DNA of 64,000 bases from Pseudomonadota bacterium (lineage in GTDB: Bacteria > Pseudomonadota > Alphaproteobacteria > Rhizobiales > Hyphomicrobiaceae), in contig JAEZRM010000042.1 of NCBI GenBank assembly GCA_023412805.1, forward strand, positions 62,001 through 126,000, read 5' to 3'. Under the pieces are notes generated by a model, which saw only the letters and a program-made list of their open reading frames with translations, did not search any database and was not told where the DNA came from. Made by a program: the position numbers and the translations under genes. Of this stretch, positions 42,542 through 52,038 are shown piece after piece. Position 1 is the stretch's first letter, and the number at the start of each line of letters is the position of its first letter.

Positions 42542-43384
42542 ATGGCTGTGAGCGAAGCTACGGGCGCGCCTGCTGCTCCCGCCCGCCGCGTCTACACGAG
42601 CCGCTATCGCGTGCTCGGCGAAGGTTCTACGCTCGCCATCAACATCGTCACGATCGCAATCCTGCTCGGCGGATGGTGGTTCGTGACGCATATGGGCTGG
42701 GTGAGCCGGCTGTTCCTACCGAAGCCCGAAGCCATCTGGAGCGCCTTCATCCAGGCGATAAACGGTGAGCTCGACGATGCCACGCTCTGGGGCCACTTCC
42801 TCGCCAGCATGGGCCGCGTATTCAGTGCATTCGCCCTCGCCGTCGCGCTCGGTATCCCGATCGGCATTCTCATGGGCACGAGCCGGATCGCGCGCGGCAT
42901 CTTCGATCCGCCCATCGAATTCTACCGGCCGCTACCGCCGCTCGCCTATCTGCCGCTGATGATCGTCTGGTTCGGTATCGGCGAGGAATCGAAGATCATC
43001 CTGCTGTTTCTCGCGATCTTCGCGCCGGTGACGCTCGCCGCGCGTGCCGGTGTCCGCTCCGTTTCACAGGAGCAGATCCAGGCCGCCCTCTCCATGGGTG
43101 CCTCGCGTACGCAGGTCATTCGTCACATCATCATGCCGGGTGCGCTGCCGGAGATCCTCGTCGGCTTGCGCATCGGTATGGGCGTCGGCTGGACGACGCT
43201 CGTCGCGGCGGAAATGGTGGCGGCCGACGCAGGCCTCGGCAAAATGGTCTTCAATGCCTCGAATTTCCTCAGAACCGATGTCGTGATCCTCGGCATTCTG
43301 CTGATCGGCGTCGTGGCTTTCGCGTTCGAACTGCTCATGCGCTGGTTCGAACGCTGGGCCGTGCCGTGGAAGGGGAAGGTTTAG
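42542..43384 (+). CDS. tauC: TauC-like ABC transporter permease
   Basis: The 280-residue protein has about six transmembrane helices and the permease EAA-type loop ALSMGASRTQVIRHIIMPGALPEILVGLRIGMG that docks to the ATPase. GGGAG lies 8 bases before ATG 42542. It completes the three-gene importer; the amidase gene on the other strand ends 22 bases downstream. Confidence 0.9.
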   Translation: MAVSEATGAPAAPARRVYTSRYRVLGEGSTLAINIVTIAILLGGWWFVTHMGWVSRLFLPKPEAIWSAFIQAINGELDDATLWGHFLASMGRVFSAFALAVALGIPIGILMGTSRIARGIFDPPIEFYRPLPPLAYLPLMIVWFGIGEESKIILLFLAIFAPVTLAARAGVRSVSQEQIQAALSMGASRTQVIRHIIMPGALPEILVGLRIGMGVGWTTLVAAEMVAADAGLGKMVFNASNFLRTDVVILGILLIGVVAFAFELLMRWFERWAVPWKGKV

Positions 43385-43405
43385 GCTTCGGGGAGCCGCT
43401 CGACC

Positions 43406-44347
43406 CTACTCCAGATACCGCTTCTCCAGCATGACGTGCACGCCGTTGTGGCCGTTCACGAGCTGAGTCACGCGCAGGTCCGCGGCGAGACTGCAGAGCA
43501 TGTAGGCGTCCTCGCGCGAGAGCCCCTTCTTCTCGCCGATGAGCTTGATCATGTCGCGCAAGGCCGCCCGCGCCGCACTGTCGAGATCAGGATCGAAGGC
43601 CATGGTAATCGCGTGCGTCGGCGTCTCGGCGCGCGGCCAGTCGAGATTGCCGCCCTTGTGCAGCGTGAACTTGAACGTGCCCTTGAGCGCCGTCTCGATG
43701 GCGGTCACGCACACCTCGCCATCACCCTGCGCGCCATGGCCGTCGCCGGCTGAAAAGTTCGCCCCCGGCACATGCACCGGCAGGAACACGGTCGTGCCCG
43801 CCACCAGCTCCTTGTTGTCCATGTTGCCACCGTGCTGGCGCGGCGCGAGCGACGTGATCATGCCCCACGAGGGCGGCGGCGCTACACCCATCACACCGAA
43901 GAACGGCCTCAGCGGCACTTCCGCGCCCCACGAGAGCTTGCCCACGCCCTTCTCGCGATCCATGGGAATGTGCACGATGCGTACGCGATCGAATTCGAGC
44001 GGCAGCGCGCCTGCGAGCGGCCGGATGGCATTGTATCCCCAGTCCTGGCGGCACTCGATGGCTTCGATGTCGACCTGCAGGATGTCGCCGGGCATGGCGC
44101 CTTCGATGGCAACGGGGCCTGTCAGGATATGGCCCGGCAGCTTGCGCGGTACCTCAGCGTGCACCTCCAACAGCTCGGGCGGAATCTTGAAACCAGACGA
44201 GGTCGGTGGCATCACATCCTGACCGCCGCTGATGGTCTCCATGATCACGCGATCGCCGCTCTTGATGGAGAGCACAGGCTTCTCCTCGGCATCGAAATAG
44301 CCCCAATGGACAGTCCCGACGCGGGATTTGAGAACGTGATCGGTCAT
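43406..44347 (-). CDS. Acetamidase/formamidase-family protein
   Basis: The 313-residue protein has the FmdA/AmdA pattern: TVHWGYFDAEEKPVLSIKSGD, LPGHILTGPVAIEGAMPGD, and HVPGANFSAGDGHGAQGDGEVCVTA. These enzymes hydrolyse formamide or short amides to ammonia and a carboxylate. The ATG at 44347-44345 is preferred. It is convergent with tauC, and divergent from the SDR gene, which starts 149 bases away. Confidence 0.88.
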   Translation of the reverse strand: MTDHVLKSRVGTVHWGYFDAEEKPVLSIKSGDRVIMETISGGQDVMPPTSSGFKIPPELLEVHAEVPRKLPGHILTGPVAIEGAMPGDILQVDIEAIECRQDWGYNAIRPLAGALPLEFDRVRIVHIPMDREKGVGKLSWGAEVPLRPFFGVMGVAPPPSWGMITSLAPRQHGGNMDNKELVAGTTVFLPVHVPGANFSAGDGHGAQGDGEVCVTAIETALKGTFKFTLHKGGNLDWPRAETPTHAITMAFDPDLDSAARAALRDMIKLIGEKKGLSREDAYMLCSLAADLRVTQLVNGHNGVHVMLEKRYLE

Positions 44348-44496
44348 TGGTGGTGCCCCGTTGCTGGATATTGCGTGGCCCCAACCTATCGCCCTGCCCG
44401 GCGGGCGTCATCAGGCCTGATACGCGATCCGGACTTGCGCGCGGCCGCCTACGGGGCATGATGGCGCCCAAAGTTGCATCGATCGGGAAGGCACTC

Positions 44497-45273
44497 ATGG
44501 CATACAAGGCATTCGACCTCAGCGGGCAGGTTGCTCTCGTGACCGGCGGCAATGGCGGCATCGGCCTCGGCATGGCGAAGGCCGTCGCGGAAGCAGGCGC
44601 CGATGTCGCGATCTGGGGCACGAACGCGGCCAAGAATGCGGCGGCCAAGGCCGAGCTCGAAAAGACCGGCCGCCGTGTGCTGGCACTGCAAGTGGATGTC
44701 GGTGACGAGGCTGCCGTCGAGCAGGGCTTTGCCGAAACCGTCAAGGTGCTCGGTCGCGTCGACGGCTGCTTTGCCAATGCCGGCGTCAGCGGCCGCGGCG
44801 GACACACCTCCTTCAGCGACATGCCGACAGACGAATGGAAGCGCGTGACGCGCATCAATCTCGACGGCGCGTTCTATACGTTTCGCACGGCATCCAAGCA
44901 CATGGTCGCGCGTGGTGGCGGCGGCGTTCTCGTCGGCACGTCCTCGCTCGCCGCCATCTCCGGCCCGCCGCGCAACGAGCATTACGCCGCGACCAAGAGC
45001 GCCATGATCGGAATCATCCGCTCGCTCGCTGTGGAGTACGCGCGCTACGGCATTCGCGCGCACGCCGTTCTGCCCGGCTGGATCGAGACGGACATGACCG
45101 CCAATCTCATCGCCAACGAAAAATTTCACGACAATGTACTGAAGCGCGTCCCCATGCGCCGCTGGGGCACGGGCGATGACTTTGGCGGTATCGCGATCTA
45201 TCTCATGAGCTCGGCGTCGCGCTTCCATACCGGCGATACGTTTCTCATCGACGGCGGCTACGCGCTGTTTTGA
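44497..45273 (+). CDS. Short-chain dehydrogenase/reductase
   Basis: The 258-residue SDR has the cofactor motif VTGGNGGIGLGMA, FANAGVSG, the catalytic Ser in TSSLAAI and the YAATKSA motif with Tyr and Lys, ending FLIDGGYALF. It is classical length and likely NAD(P)-dependent. GGGAAGG precedes ATG 44497. It starts the run of CoA-type catabolic genes and is 14 bases before the enoyl-CoA hydratase. Confidence 0.88.
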   Translation: MAYKAFDLSGQVALVTGGNGGIGLGMAKAVAEAGADVAIWGTNAAKNAAAKAELEKTGRRVLALQVDVGDEAAVEQGFAETVKVLGRVDGCFANAGVSGRGGHTSFSDMPTDEWKRVTRINLDGAFYTFRTASKHMVARGGGGVLVGTSSLAAISGPPRNEHYAATKSAMIGIIRSLAVEYARYGIRAHAVLPGWIETDMTANLIANEKFHDNVLKRVPMRRWGTGDDFGGIAIYLMSSASRFHTGDTFLIDGGYALF

Positions 45274-45286
45274 TGGGAGGTTTGCG

Positions 45287-46159
45287 ATGAACTTCACCGC
45301 CATTCGCTACGAGGTCGAGGACGGCGTTGCGACGATCACACTGAACCGTCCCGAGAAGCTCAACGCCTATAACCGCGACATGGGCCGCGAGATCATCGCG
45401 GCCTTCGATGAGGTCGACCGCGATGATGGCGTCCGCGCCGTCATCATCACGGGCGAGGGACGTGCATTCTGTGCGGGTGCGGACCTCTCCGGTGGTGCGA
45501 AGACCTTCGACTACGCCGCGCGTGGTACGCTCGCCGGCGCAGACTTATCGGATGACAGTGCGCGCGACGGCGGCGGACGCCTGACGCTGCGCATTTTCGA
45601 ATGCCTCAAACCCGTCATTGCCGCCGTCAATGGCCCTGCCGTCGGCATCGGCGCCACCATGCTGCTGCCCATGGATATCCGTCTCGCGTCGGAGACGGCT
45701 CGCTTCGGTTTCGTGTTCGCGCGCCGCGGCGTGGTCATGGAAGCCTGCTCGAGCTGGTTTCTGCCGCGCATCGTTGGCATCTCGCAAGCTCTCGAATGGA
45801 CCATGACAGGACGCGTGTTCGATGCAGCCGAAGCGCTCGAAGGCCGGCTCGTGAAAAAGGTGCTGCCGCCGGATCAGCTACTGCCTACAGCGCGCACACT
45901 CGCTCGTGAGATCGCGGATAACACATCGGGCATCTCCGTCGCGCTCATGCGGCAGATGCAATGGCGGATGCTCGGCGCCGACCATCCCATGGAAGCGCAC
46001 AAGATCGACAGCCGCCTTATGGTGCAGACAGGCGCAGGCGCGGATGCGCGCGAAGGCGTCGCAGCATTTCTCGAGAAGCGGCCTGCGCGCTTTCCAGGCC
46101 GCGTGTCGAGTGATCTGCCGTCTACCTTCCCGTGGTGGAAGCCGCGCAAATACGAGTAG
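45287..46159 (+). CDS. Enoyl-CoA hydratase/isomerase family protein
   Basis: The 290-residue crotonase-fold protein has ITLNRPEKLNAYNRDM, the oxyanion-hole GRAFCAGADLSGG and NGPAVGIGATMLLPMDIRLAS. The second catalytic Glu position lies in VFARRGVVMEACSSW. It hydrates or isomerises an enoyl-CoA; the substrate is unknown. AGGT precedes ATG 45287. Its end faces the convergent CaiB gene, 6 bases apart. Confidence 0.88.
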   Translation: MNFTAIRYEVEDGVATITLNRPEKLNAYNRDMGREIIAAFDEVDRDDGVRAVIITGEGRAFCAGADLSGGAKTFDYAARGTLAGADLSDDSARDGGGRLTLRIFECLKPVIAAVNGPAVGIGATMLLPMDIRLASETARFGFVFARRGVVMEACSSWFLPRIVGISQALEWTMTGRVFDAAEALEGRLVKKVLPPDQLLPTARTLAREIADNTSGISVALMRQMQWRMLGADHPMEAHKIDSRLMVQTGAGADAREGVAAFLEKRPARFPGRVSSDLPSTFPWWKPRKYE

Positions 46160-46165
46160 TGCGGC

Positions 46166-47317
46166 TCAGCCCCCGGTTATGGCCGCGATCTCGCTCTCAC
46201 TGAAGCCCGCCGCCGTCAGAACCTCGCGCGTGTGCTCGCCGAGTGCCGCCGCGCGCGGGCCTGCCTTGGTTTCGGATGCGGACATGCGGAAGGCCGGGTT
46301 CAGCACCTTGAAGGGCCCGGCCGCATCATGCACGTCCTGCAGCGAACCGCGATGGGTGAGCTGCGGATCGGCGAGTGCCTCCTTGATCGTGCGGTAGGGC
46401 CCTGCCGGCACGCCGGCACGCTCCAGTACCGCCATGAGCTCTTCCGTCGTCATCGTCCGCGTCCATGCTTCGAGCTCATCCATGAACTCCGCCCAATTGG
46501 CGCGACGATCGAGATACTTCGCGAAGCGCGGGTCGGTCGCCCACGGCTGACCGGCGGCCTTGCCCAATTCCTGAAACGTCCGCTCGCTCGCGACGGCAAT
46601 GTTGACGAAGCCGTCAGCAGTCGCCGCCGGCCCATAGAGGGCGCGCTTCGGCATGGGCGGCACCTTGAACTGCGAAGCCTGCAGCTCCACCGTCATCAGC
46701 GAGAGCATCCCCTCGAACATGGAGACATCGAGATGCTGGCCCTTGCCTGTGACGGACCGCTGATAGAGCGCGGCCGAAATCGCACCGAAAGCATACGTGC
46801 CCGCGAGTACATCCGCCGTGAAGATGCCGCAGCTATCCGGCCGCTCGCGTCCGGGATGATAGGCAATGTGTGCCATCTCGTAACCTGATGTCGCATGCAC
46901 GACCGGCGCATACGCGGGCTTGTCGGCGGAAGGCCCCGTCTGACCGTAACCGGAGATCGAGCAGTAAACGAGGCGCGGGTTCTCAGCGGACGCGCTCGCA
47001 TAGTCGATGCCGAGCCGCTTGGTCACGCCGGGTCGGTAATTCTCGACAATGATATCCGCGCTGCTGGTCAACTTGCGCGCGGCGGCCACGGCCTCGGGCC
47101 GCTTGAGATCGAGGACGATGCTGCGCTTGCCGGCATTGAGTTGGCCGTACGATGTGCTCGCGCCATTCCGAAGAGGTGGCCGGCTCCGCATGAGATCACC
47201 CTCGGCCGTCTCGATCTTCACGACATCCGCACCGAGATCGGCGAGCAGGCGCGTGCAGTGAGGGCCCGCGATCGTGGTCGTGAAATCGAGCACCTTGAGC
47301 CCGCTGAATGCCTGCAT
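46166..47317 (-). CDS. CaiB/BaiF (class III) CoA-transferase
   Basis: The 383-residue protein has SGLKVLDFTTTIAGPHCTRLLADLGADVVKIE, NAGKRSIVLDLK, ISGYGQTGP and the expected catalytic Asp in IFTADVLAGTYA. It moves CoA between carboxylic acids. AGAGGAAG precedes the ATG at 47317. In this cluster it could activate the acid released by the amidases before beta-oxidation-like steps. Confidence 0.88.
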   Translation of the reverse strand: MQAFSGLKVLDFTTTIAGPHCTRLLADLGADVVKIETAEGDLMRSRPPLRNGASTSYGQLNAGKRSIVLDLKRPEAVAAARKLTSSADIIVENYRPGVTKRLGIDYASASAENPRLVYCSISGYGQTGPSADKPAYAPVVHATSGYEMAHIAYHPGRERPDSCGIFTADVLAGTYAFGAISAALYQRSVTGKGQHLDVSMFEGMLSLMTVELQASQFKVPPMPKRALYGPAATADGFVNIAVASERTFQELGKAAGQPWATDPRFAKYLDRRANWAEFMDELEAWTRTMTTEELMAVLERAGVPAGPYRTIKEALADPQLTHRGSLQDVHDAAGPFKVLNPAFRMSASETKAGPRAAALGEHTREVLTAAGFSESEIAAITGG

Positions 47318-47532
47318 TGCTTCCTCTCCCCGGATCGACCGACAATTTGAGAGGGACAATTGACCGAATGCTCCCGGGGGCGCAAGTCCGGCCGAGCCGG
47401 ACAGGAGGCCCGCAAAAACGGAAGTGCGCCATTCGCGCGCGCTCCTCGTGTGGCGTCAGCCCGCCAAAATGCCTAACGTGCTGCTCACAGCACCCCCGCT
47501 CGCGCGGGAGCATGATCCAGGAGAGAGGAACG

Positions 47533-48363
47533 ATGACGGAGAAGCAGGGTCAGGTCGTAGGCAAGGTTGCCCTCGTCACGGGAGGGGCCTCGGGCATCGG
47601 CGAGGCATGCTGCCTGACACTGGCGCGAGAAGGTGCCAGCGTCGTTATCACGGATATCGACGAGGCACGTGGCAAGGATCTCGTCGAGAAGATCGCCGTC
47701 AATGGCGGCAAATCCATCTTCCTGAAGCAGGACGTCACCAACGAAGCACGCTGGCCGGAAGTGATCGCGGCGACGGAGGAAGCCTTCGGCGGTCTCCACA
47801 TTCTGGTGGCCAACGCCGGTATCGGCGTCATGGTCCCCATACTCGATATGACGCTCGCGGACTGGCAGCGTCAGAATGCCATCAACCTCGACGGCGTCTT
47901 CCTCTCGGTGAAGTATGGCATTCCCGCCATGCGCCGAAGCGGTCCTGGCGGCTCGGTCATCATGATGTCCTCGATCGCGGGGCTCAGGGGCTCTGTGGGT
48001 TTGGCGGGCTACTCCGCAACCAAGGGCGGTGTGCGCCTGTTCGCCAAGTCTGTCGCGCTCGAATGCGCCGCGGCGCGCGACGGCATTCGCGTGAACTCGG
48101 TCCATCCGGGCGTGATCGACACGCCGATCTGGAACAAGATCCCGACAGGCGCCACCGGCTCGCACAACAATGCGCCGATTGATCCGCGCGCCCGTTCGCT
48201 CTGGATGATCCCGATCGGCGAACTCGGCACCGCGCAGGATATTGCCGATGGCGTGCTCTACCTCGCCTCGGACTTGTCGAAGCACGTCACCGGATCGGAG
48301 CTCGTCATCGACGGCGGCATCATGAGCGGCGTTCTGCCTCGCTCACTCCAGCACGAAGCGTAA
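47533..48363 (+). CDS. Short-chain dehydrogenase/reductase (second)
   Basis: The 276-residue SDR has VTGGASGIGEACCL, VANAGIGV, SSIAG and YSATKGG, ending VIDGGIMSG. AGAGAGGAA precedes ATG 47533. It differs from the first SDR in sequence and in its longer N-terminus. It is 24 bases before the amidase gene, indicating one operon. Confidence 0.87.
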   Translation: MTEKQGQVVGKVALVTGGASGIGEACCLTLAREGASVVITDIDEARGKDLVEKIAVNGGKSIFLKQDVTNEARWPEVIAATEEAFGGLHILVANAGIGVMVPILDMTLADWQRQNAINLDGVFLSVKYGIPAMRRSGPGGSVIMMSSIAGLRGSVGLAGYSATKGGVRLFAKSVALECAAARDGIRVNSVHPGVIDTPIWNKIPTGATGSHNNAPIDPRARSLWMIPIGELGTAQDIADGVLYLASDLSKHVTGSELVIDGGIMSGVLPRSLQHEA

Positions 48364-48387
48364 CATCACCTCACCTCGGAGCCACGC

Positions 48388-49839
48388 ATGGACAACTTGC
48401 ACTTCAAGTCGGCCGTCGAACTTGCCGAGCTCATCCGCACGAAGAGGGCGTCCGCCGTCGAGGTGCTGGAGCACTTTCTCGCGCGCATCGAGAAGTACAA
48501 TCCCAAGCTCAATGCCGTGATCTGGATGGATGCCGAGCGCGGACGCAAGCGCGCGCGGGATGCCGATGCGGCGCTGGCCCGCGGTGAGGTCTGGGGTCCG
48601 CTGCACGGCGTGCCTATGACGATCAAGGAGAGCTACCAGGTACCGGGTTCGCCGACGACCTGGGGCCTTCCCGAGTACAAGAACAACGTCACAGAGACGA
48701 GCGCGATCGCGGTGGAGCGCCTGGAGAAGGCCGGCGTCAATCTCTTCGGCAAGACCAACGTACCGGTGCTCCTCGCCGACTGGCAGAGCTACAATCCCGT
48801 CTATGGATCGACGAACAACCCGTGGAACACGGCGGTGACTCCCGGTGGATCCTCGGGCGGTTCGGCGGCGGCGTTGGCGGCAGGGCTCACGGGTGTCGAA
48901 GCGGGCAGCGACATCGGCGCGTCGATCCGCAATCCCGCGCACTACTGCGGCGTGTTTGGCTTGAAGCCGACGTACGGCATCATTCCGCTGCGCCGTCACT
49001 CGCTGCCGGGGAGCTTCGCGCCGGGCGATATCTCCTGCGTCGGCCCGATCACACGCGGCGCGGCGGACCTCGATGTCATGCTCGATGTCATGAGCGGCGC
49101 CGACGAGATCGAGGAGAACTGCTGGAAGCTCCAACTTCCCAAGGCCAAGGCAACCTCGCTCAAAGGCCTCAAGGTCGCGGTGAAGCTCAGCGATCCGAAC
49201 TGCGAGATCGACAGCGAATACGCGAGTATCCTGCAGACGCTCGTCGAGAAGCTTGCAAAAGCCGGCGCTACCGTGAAGGAAATCGAGCCGCAGATCGATA
49301 CCAAGCGTCTGCACGAGATCTACGTGCTGCTGCTGCGCTCGGCGACCTCTGCCCGCACACCCGATGCCGATATTGCGGGGTGGAAGGCTGCCCTCGCGGC
49401 CGCTGGTGCCAACCCCGATCAGTATCTCGATCTCATGGTGAAAGGCGTCGATCTTCCCCATCGCGCGTGGCTGCCGCTCAACAACGAGCGTCACAAGCTG
49501 CGTTTTGCCTTCGATGCCTTCTTCAAAGACTGGGACATCCTGCTCTGCCCCGCGGCGTCCTCCGCGGCGTGGCCCCACGACCAGTCCGGCGAGCGCTGGC
49601 GGCGTACGATTCCGATCAACGGCAAACCGCAGCCGACGACATCACAGCTCTTCTGGGCCGGCTATTCCGGCGTCGTGTATCTGCCATCGACCGTTGGCCC
49701 CGCAGGGCTCACGAAGTCGGGCCTGCCGGTCGGCTATCAGGCGATTGCGCGCCATGGCCACGACAAGACGGCCGTCGCGTTCAGTCGCTTTGTCGAGCGC
49801 GAGATCGGCGGCTTCGTGCCGCCGCCGGGCTACGCGTGA
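48388..49839 (+). CDS. Amidase (amidase signature family)
   Basis: The 483-residue protein has the Ser-cisSer-Lys triad of the family: the Lys in PMTIKESY, the cis-Ser in GGSSGGSAAALAAG and the nucleophile Ser in GSDIGASIRNPA. It hydrolyses amides, as aryl or aliphatic amidases do; the substrate is unknown. The last 59 bases overlap the convergent TfoX gene on the other strand. Confidence 0.92.
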   Translation: MDNLHFKSAVELAELIRTKRASAVEVLEHFLARIEKYNPKLNAVIWMDAERGRKRARDADAALARGEVWGPLHGVPMTIKESYQVPGSPTTWGLPEYKNNVTETSAIAVERLEKAGVNLFGKTNVPVLLADWQSYNPVYGSTNNPWNTAVTPGGSSGGSAAALAAGLTGVEAGSDIGASIRNPAHYCGVFGLKPTYGIIPLRRHSLPGSFAPGDISCVGPITRGAADLDVMLDVMSGADEIEENCWKLQLPKAKATSLKGLKVAVKLSDPNCEIDSEYASILQTLVEKLAKAGATVKEIEPQIDTKRLHEIYVLLLRSATSARTPDADIAGWKAALAAAGANPDQYLDLMVKGVDLPHRAWLPLNNERHKLRFAFDAFFKDWDILLCPAASSAAWPHDQSGERWRRTIPINGKPQPTTSQLFWAGYSGVVYLPSTVGPAGLTKSGLPVGYQAIARHGHDKTAVAFSRFVEREIGGFVPPPGYA

Positions 49840-50197
49840 TCGACGACTTCTCCCCGGACTTCTTCTTCGCCGCGCGCGTCGCCACCTCGGCGGCGCGCCG
49901 GCACCAGACAAGCATCTCCTCGTCATCGTCGAGCAGGCGCTCGGGCGCGCGCCAGTACGATGGAAGCGAGCGCGTGCCCGCCTTCATCTCGTAGGTAAAG
50001 GGTCCGAGCCCTTCTGCCTCGAAATCCGGGACGGTCGCCGGGTCAGCCTTCAGATACAGCGTATCGTCGGAGATGAGCGCGAACATGAGCCCATCCCTGA
50101 AGATGCCCGCACCGCCGAACATACGGCGCGGCGACACGCCACCGAGCGGGCGAAGCACGTCCATGAGATGCGCGATGAGTGCAGCCTCCGCGGACAT
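49781..50197 (-). CDS. TfoX N-terminal domain protein
   Basis: The 138-residue protein has the TfoX_N pattern: VLRPLGGVSPRRMFGGAGIFRDGLMFAL, DDTLYLKAD and GPFTYEMKAGTRSLPSYWRAPE, then a Lys/Arg-rich tail of about 35 residues. TfoX_N proteins are small regulators in some bacteria; function here is unknown. GAGGAGAG precedes the ATG. The basic tail overlaps the amidase 3' end, so it may partly be readthrough of non-conserved sequence. Confidence 0.8.
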   Translation of the reverse strand: MSAEAALIAHLMDVLRPLGGVSPRRMFGGAGIFRDGLMFALISDDTLYLKADPATVPDFEAEGLGPFTYEMKAGTRSLPSYWRAPERLLDDDEEMLVWCRRAAEVATRAAKKKSGEKSSITRSPAAARSRRSRARQSD

Positions 50198-50210
50198 GCT
50201 TCTCTCCTCC

Positions 50211-51806
50211 TCACGCAGCGGCCTTGATGATCTCCGCCGCCTTCTCGCCCACCATGATCGACGGCGCATTCGTATTGCCGGAGGGCATGGTCGGGAAGAT
50301 CGAGGCGTCGGCGATCCTGAGCCCCTCGATGCCGTGCACCTTGAGCTTATCGTCGACAACCGTGTTCGGTCCCGCCGGTCCCATGCGGCATGTACCGATC
50401 GGATGGTAGGCCGTCTGTGAGTTATTGCGGATCCAGGCTAGGATTTCATCGTCCGTCCTTGCCTTGGGACCTGGATCGTATTCGTCGCCGCGATACGGGT
50501 CCAGCGCCGGCTGGCTCACGATCTTTCTGACCATCTTGAAGCCGTCGACCATGCACTGCTGGTCGATCGGGTTCGTCAAAAAATTGAACAGGATCTTCGG
50601 CTGGTCGTTCGGATCAGCCGAGCGAATATGGATCGAGCCGAGGCTCTCCGGACGCAACTGGTACACCGACAGCGTCATCGACGGGAATTCCTGCAGGATG
50701 CGCTTCTTCGGATCCTTCACCGAGTACGGCACGATGTGCATCTGGACGTCAGGCGTCTCCATTTCCTTCTGCGTCTTGAGGAAGGCGAGCAGCGGCGCCG
50801 ACGGCAGACTGAGGAAGCCGCCCCGCGTCGTCGCGTACTTCAAGGCTTCTCTCACGGCACCGAAGCCGCGCGCCCGCGTGTTGTAGGACACGCTCGGGAC
50901 TTTCACGTGCCAGATACCGCGTGCATTGATGTGATCGCGCAGGTTCTCGCCAACGGCCGGCAGCGCATGTTTCACTTCGATGCCGAACTGCTTGAGGACC
51001 TCGGGCCGCCCGATGCCCGAAAGCTCGAGAAGCTGCGGTGTCGCGACCGCACCCGCCGAGAGGATCACCTCACGGTTCGCCCGCACCTCGATCTGCCGTC
51101 CGTAACGCTCATAGACGATGCCGACGCACTTCTTTCCTTCGAGCACGATCCGCCGCGTCGGCGCATCCGCGATCACGCGCAGGTTCGGCCGCTTCATCGC
51201 GGGCTTGAGGTAGCAGCGCGAGACGCTCATCCGGATGCCCTTGTGGATGCTCGTCTGCGTCTTGCCGATGCCTTCCTGATCCTCGGCGTTGTAGTCCTTG
51301 GTGATCTTGTGGCCCGCCTGCTCGCCGGCCTTGAAGAGCGCATCGTAAAGCGGATTCTGATCCGGCACGACCGACACCTTCAGAGGTCCATCGGTGCCGC
51401 GGCCGTTCTCCGCGCCGCCCTCATAGTTCTCGATCTTCGTGAAGACCGGCGCGACGTCGTTCCAGCTCCAGCCCCGCGCGCCCATCTGCGCCCAGGTATT
51501 ATAGTCGAGCGGCTGGCCGCGCACCCAAACGAGCCCGTTGATCGCGCTCGACCCGCCAACCACTTTGCCGCGCGGCACCGGGATCTTGCGGTTGCCGGTG
51601 CATTCCTCGGGCTCCGACTCGTACAGCCAGTTGGCAGCGGGGTTGTGGATCAGAAGGCCGAAGCTGACGGGGAGCCAAGAGTAAATATGGCTCGCCGGTC
51701 CCGCTTCAACGAGCAGCACGCTGTTCTTGGGGTTCTCGCTCAGACGCGATGCGAGCGCGGCACCCGCAGACCCAGCGCCGACAACGATATAATCATACTG
51801 CTCCAT
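50211..51806 (-). CDS. GMC-family oxidoreductase (choline dehydrogenase-like)
   Basis: The 531-residue flavoprotein has YIVVGAGSAGAALASRLSE, PRGKVVGGSSAINGLVWVRG, ILSAGAVATPQLLELSGIG and C-terminal YHPIGTCRMG with NTNAPSIMVGEKAAE, the full GMC pattern. It oxidises an alcohol with FAD; choline or another alcohol is possible. GGGAG precedes the ATG at 51806. It has no fused second domain, unlike the island GMC protein. Confidence 0.9.
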   Translation of the reverse strand: MEQYDYIVVGAGSAGAALASRLSENPKNSVLLVEAGPASHIYSWLPVSFGLLIHNPAANWLYESEPEECTGNRKIPVPRGKVVGGSSAINGLVWVRGQPLDYNTWAQMGARGWSWNDVAPVFTKIENYEGGAENGRGTDGPLKVSVVPDQNPLYDALFKAGEQAGHKITKDYNAEDQEGIGKTQTSIHKGIRMSVSRCYLKPAMKRPNLRVIADAPTRRIVLEGKKCVGIVYERYGRQIEVRANREVILSAGAVATPQLLELSGIGRPEVLKQFGIEVKHALPAVGENLRDHINARGIWHVKVPSVSYNTRARGFGAVREALKYATTRGGFLSLPSAPLLAFLKTQKEMETPDVQMHIVPYSVKDPKKRILQEFPSMTLSVYQLRPESLGSIHIRSADPNDQPKILFNFLTNPIDQQCMVDGFKMVRKIVSQPALDPYRGDEYDPGPKARTDDEILAWIRNNSQTAYHPIGTCRMGPAGPNTVVDDKLKVHGIEGLRIADASIFPTMPSGNTNAPSIMVGEKAAEIIKAAA

Positions 51807-52038
51807 GGTGCTCCCTGCCCCGTATGTCGCGAGCTTCACGCCCACTGTCGCGCCATTCCTACCAATCTCAGGCCGCGGATGACCAGTACTCGAATGATGG
51901 TGCCGGGCTGCATTGCACGCACATTGCGGTAGCCTTCGGATCACCCTGGACGGAGATAGCCGCCGCCAAGTCCCTCCCCTAAGATGCCCTTGGCACCCGT
52001 CCAATAAGTACATTCATGGCATTGAACAGGAGGAAATC

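Noticed and set aside
41021..42691. Minus-strand ORF of 556 codons opposite tauA/tauB
   Set aside because: It crosses the tauA-tauB gap and has no motif; the plus-strand genes are clear.
40670..43384. A complete taurine-utilisation operon
   Set aside because: The importer genes are TauABC-like but there is no tauD dioxygenase or taurine aminotransferase gene nearby, so taurine as substrate is not claimed.
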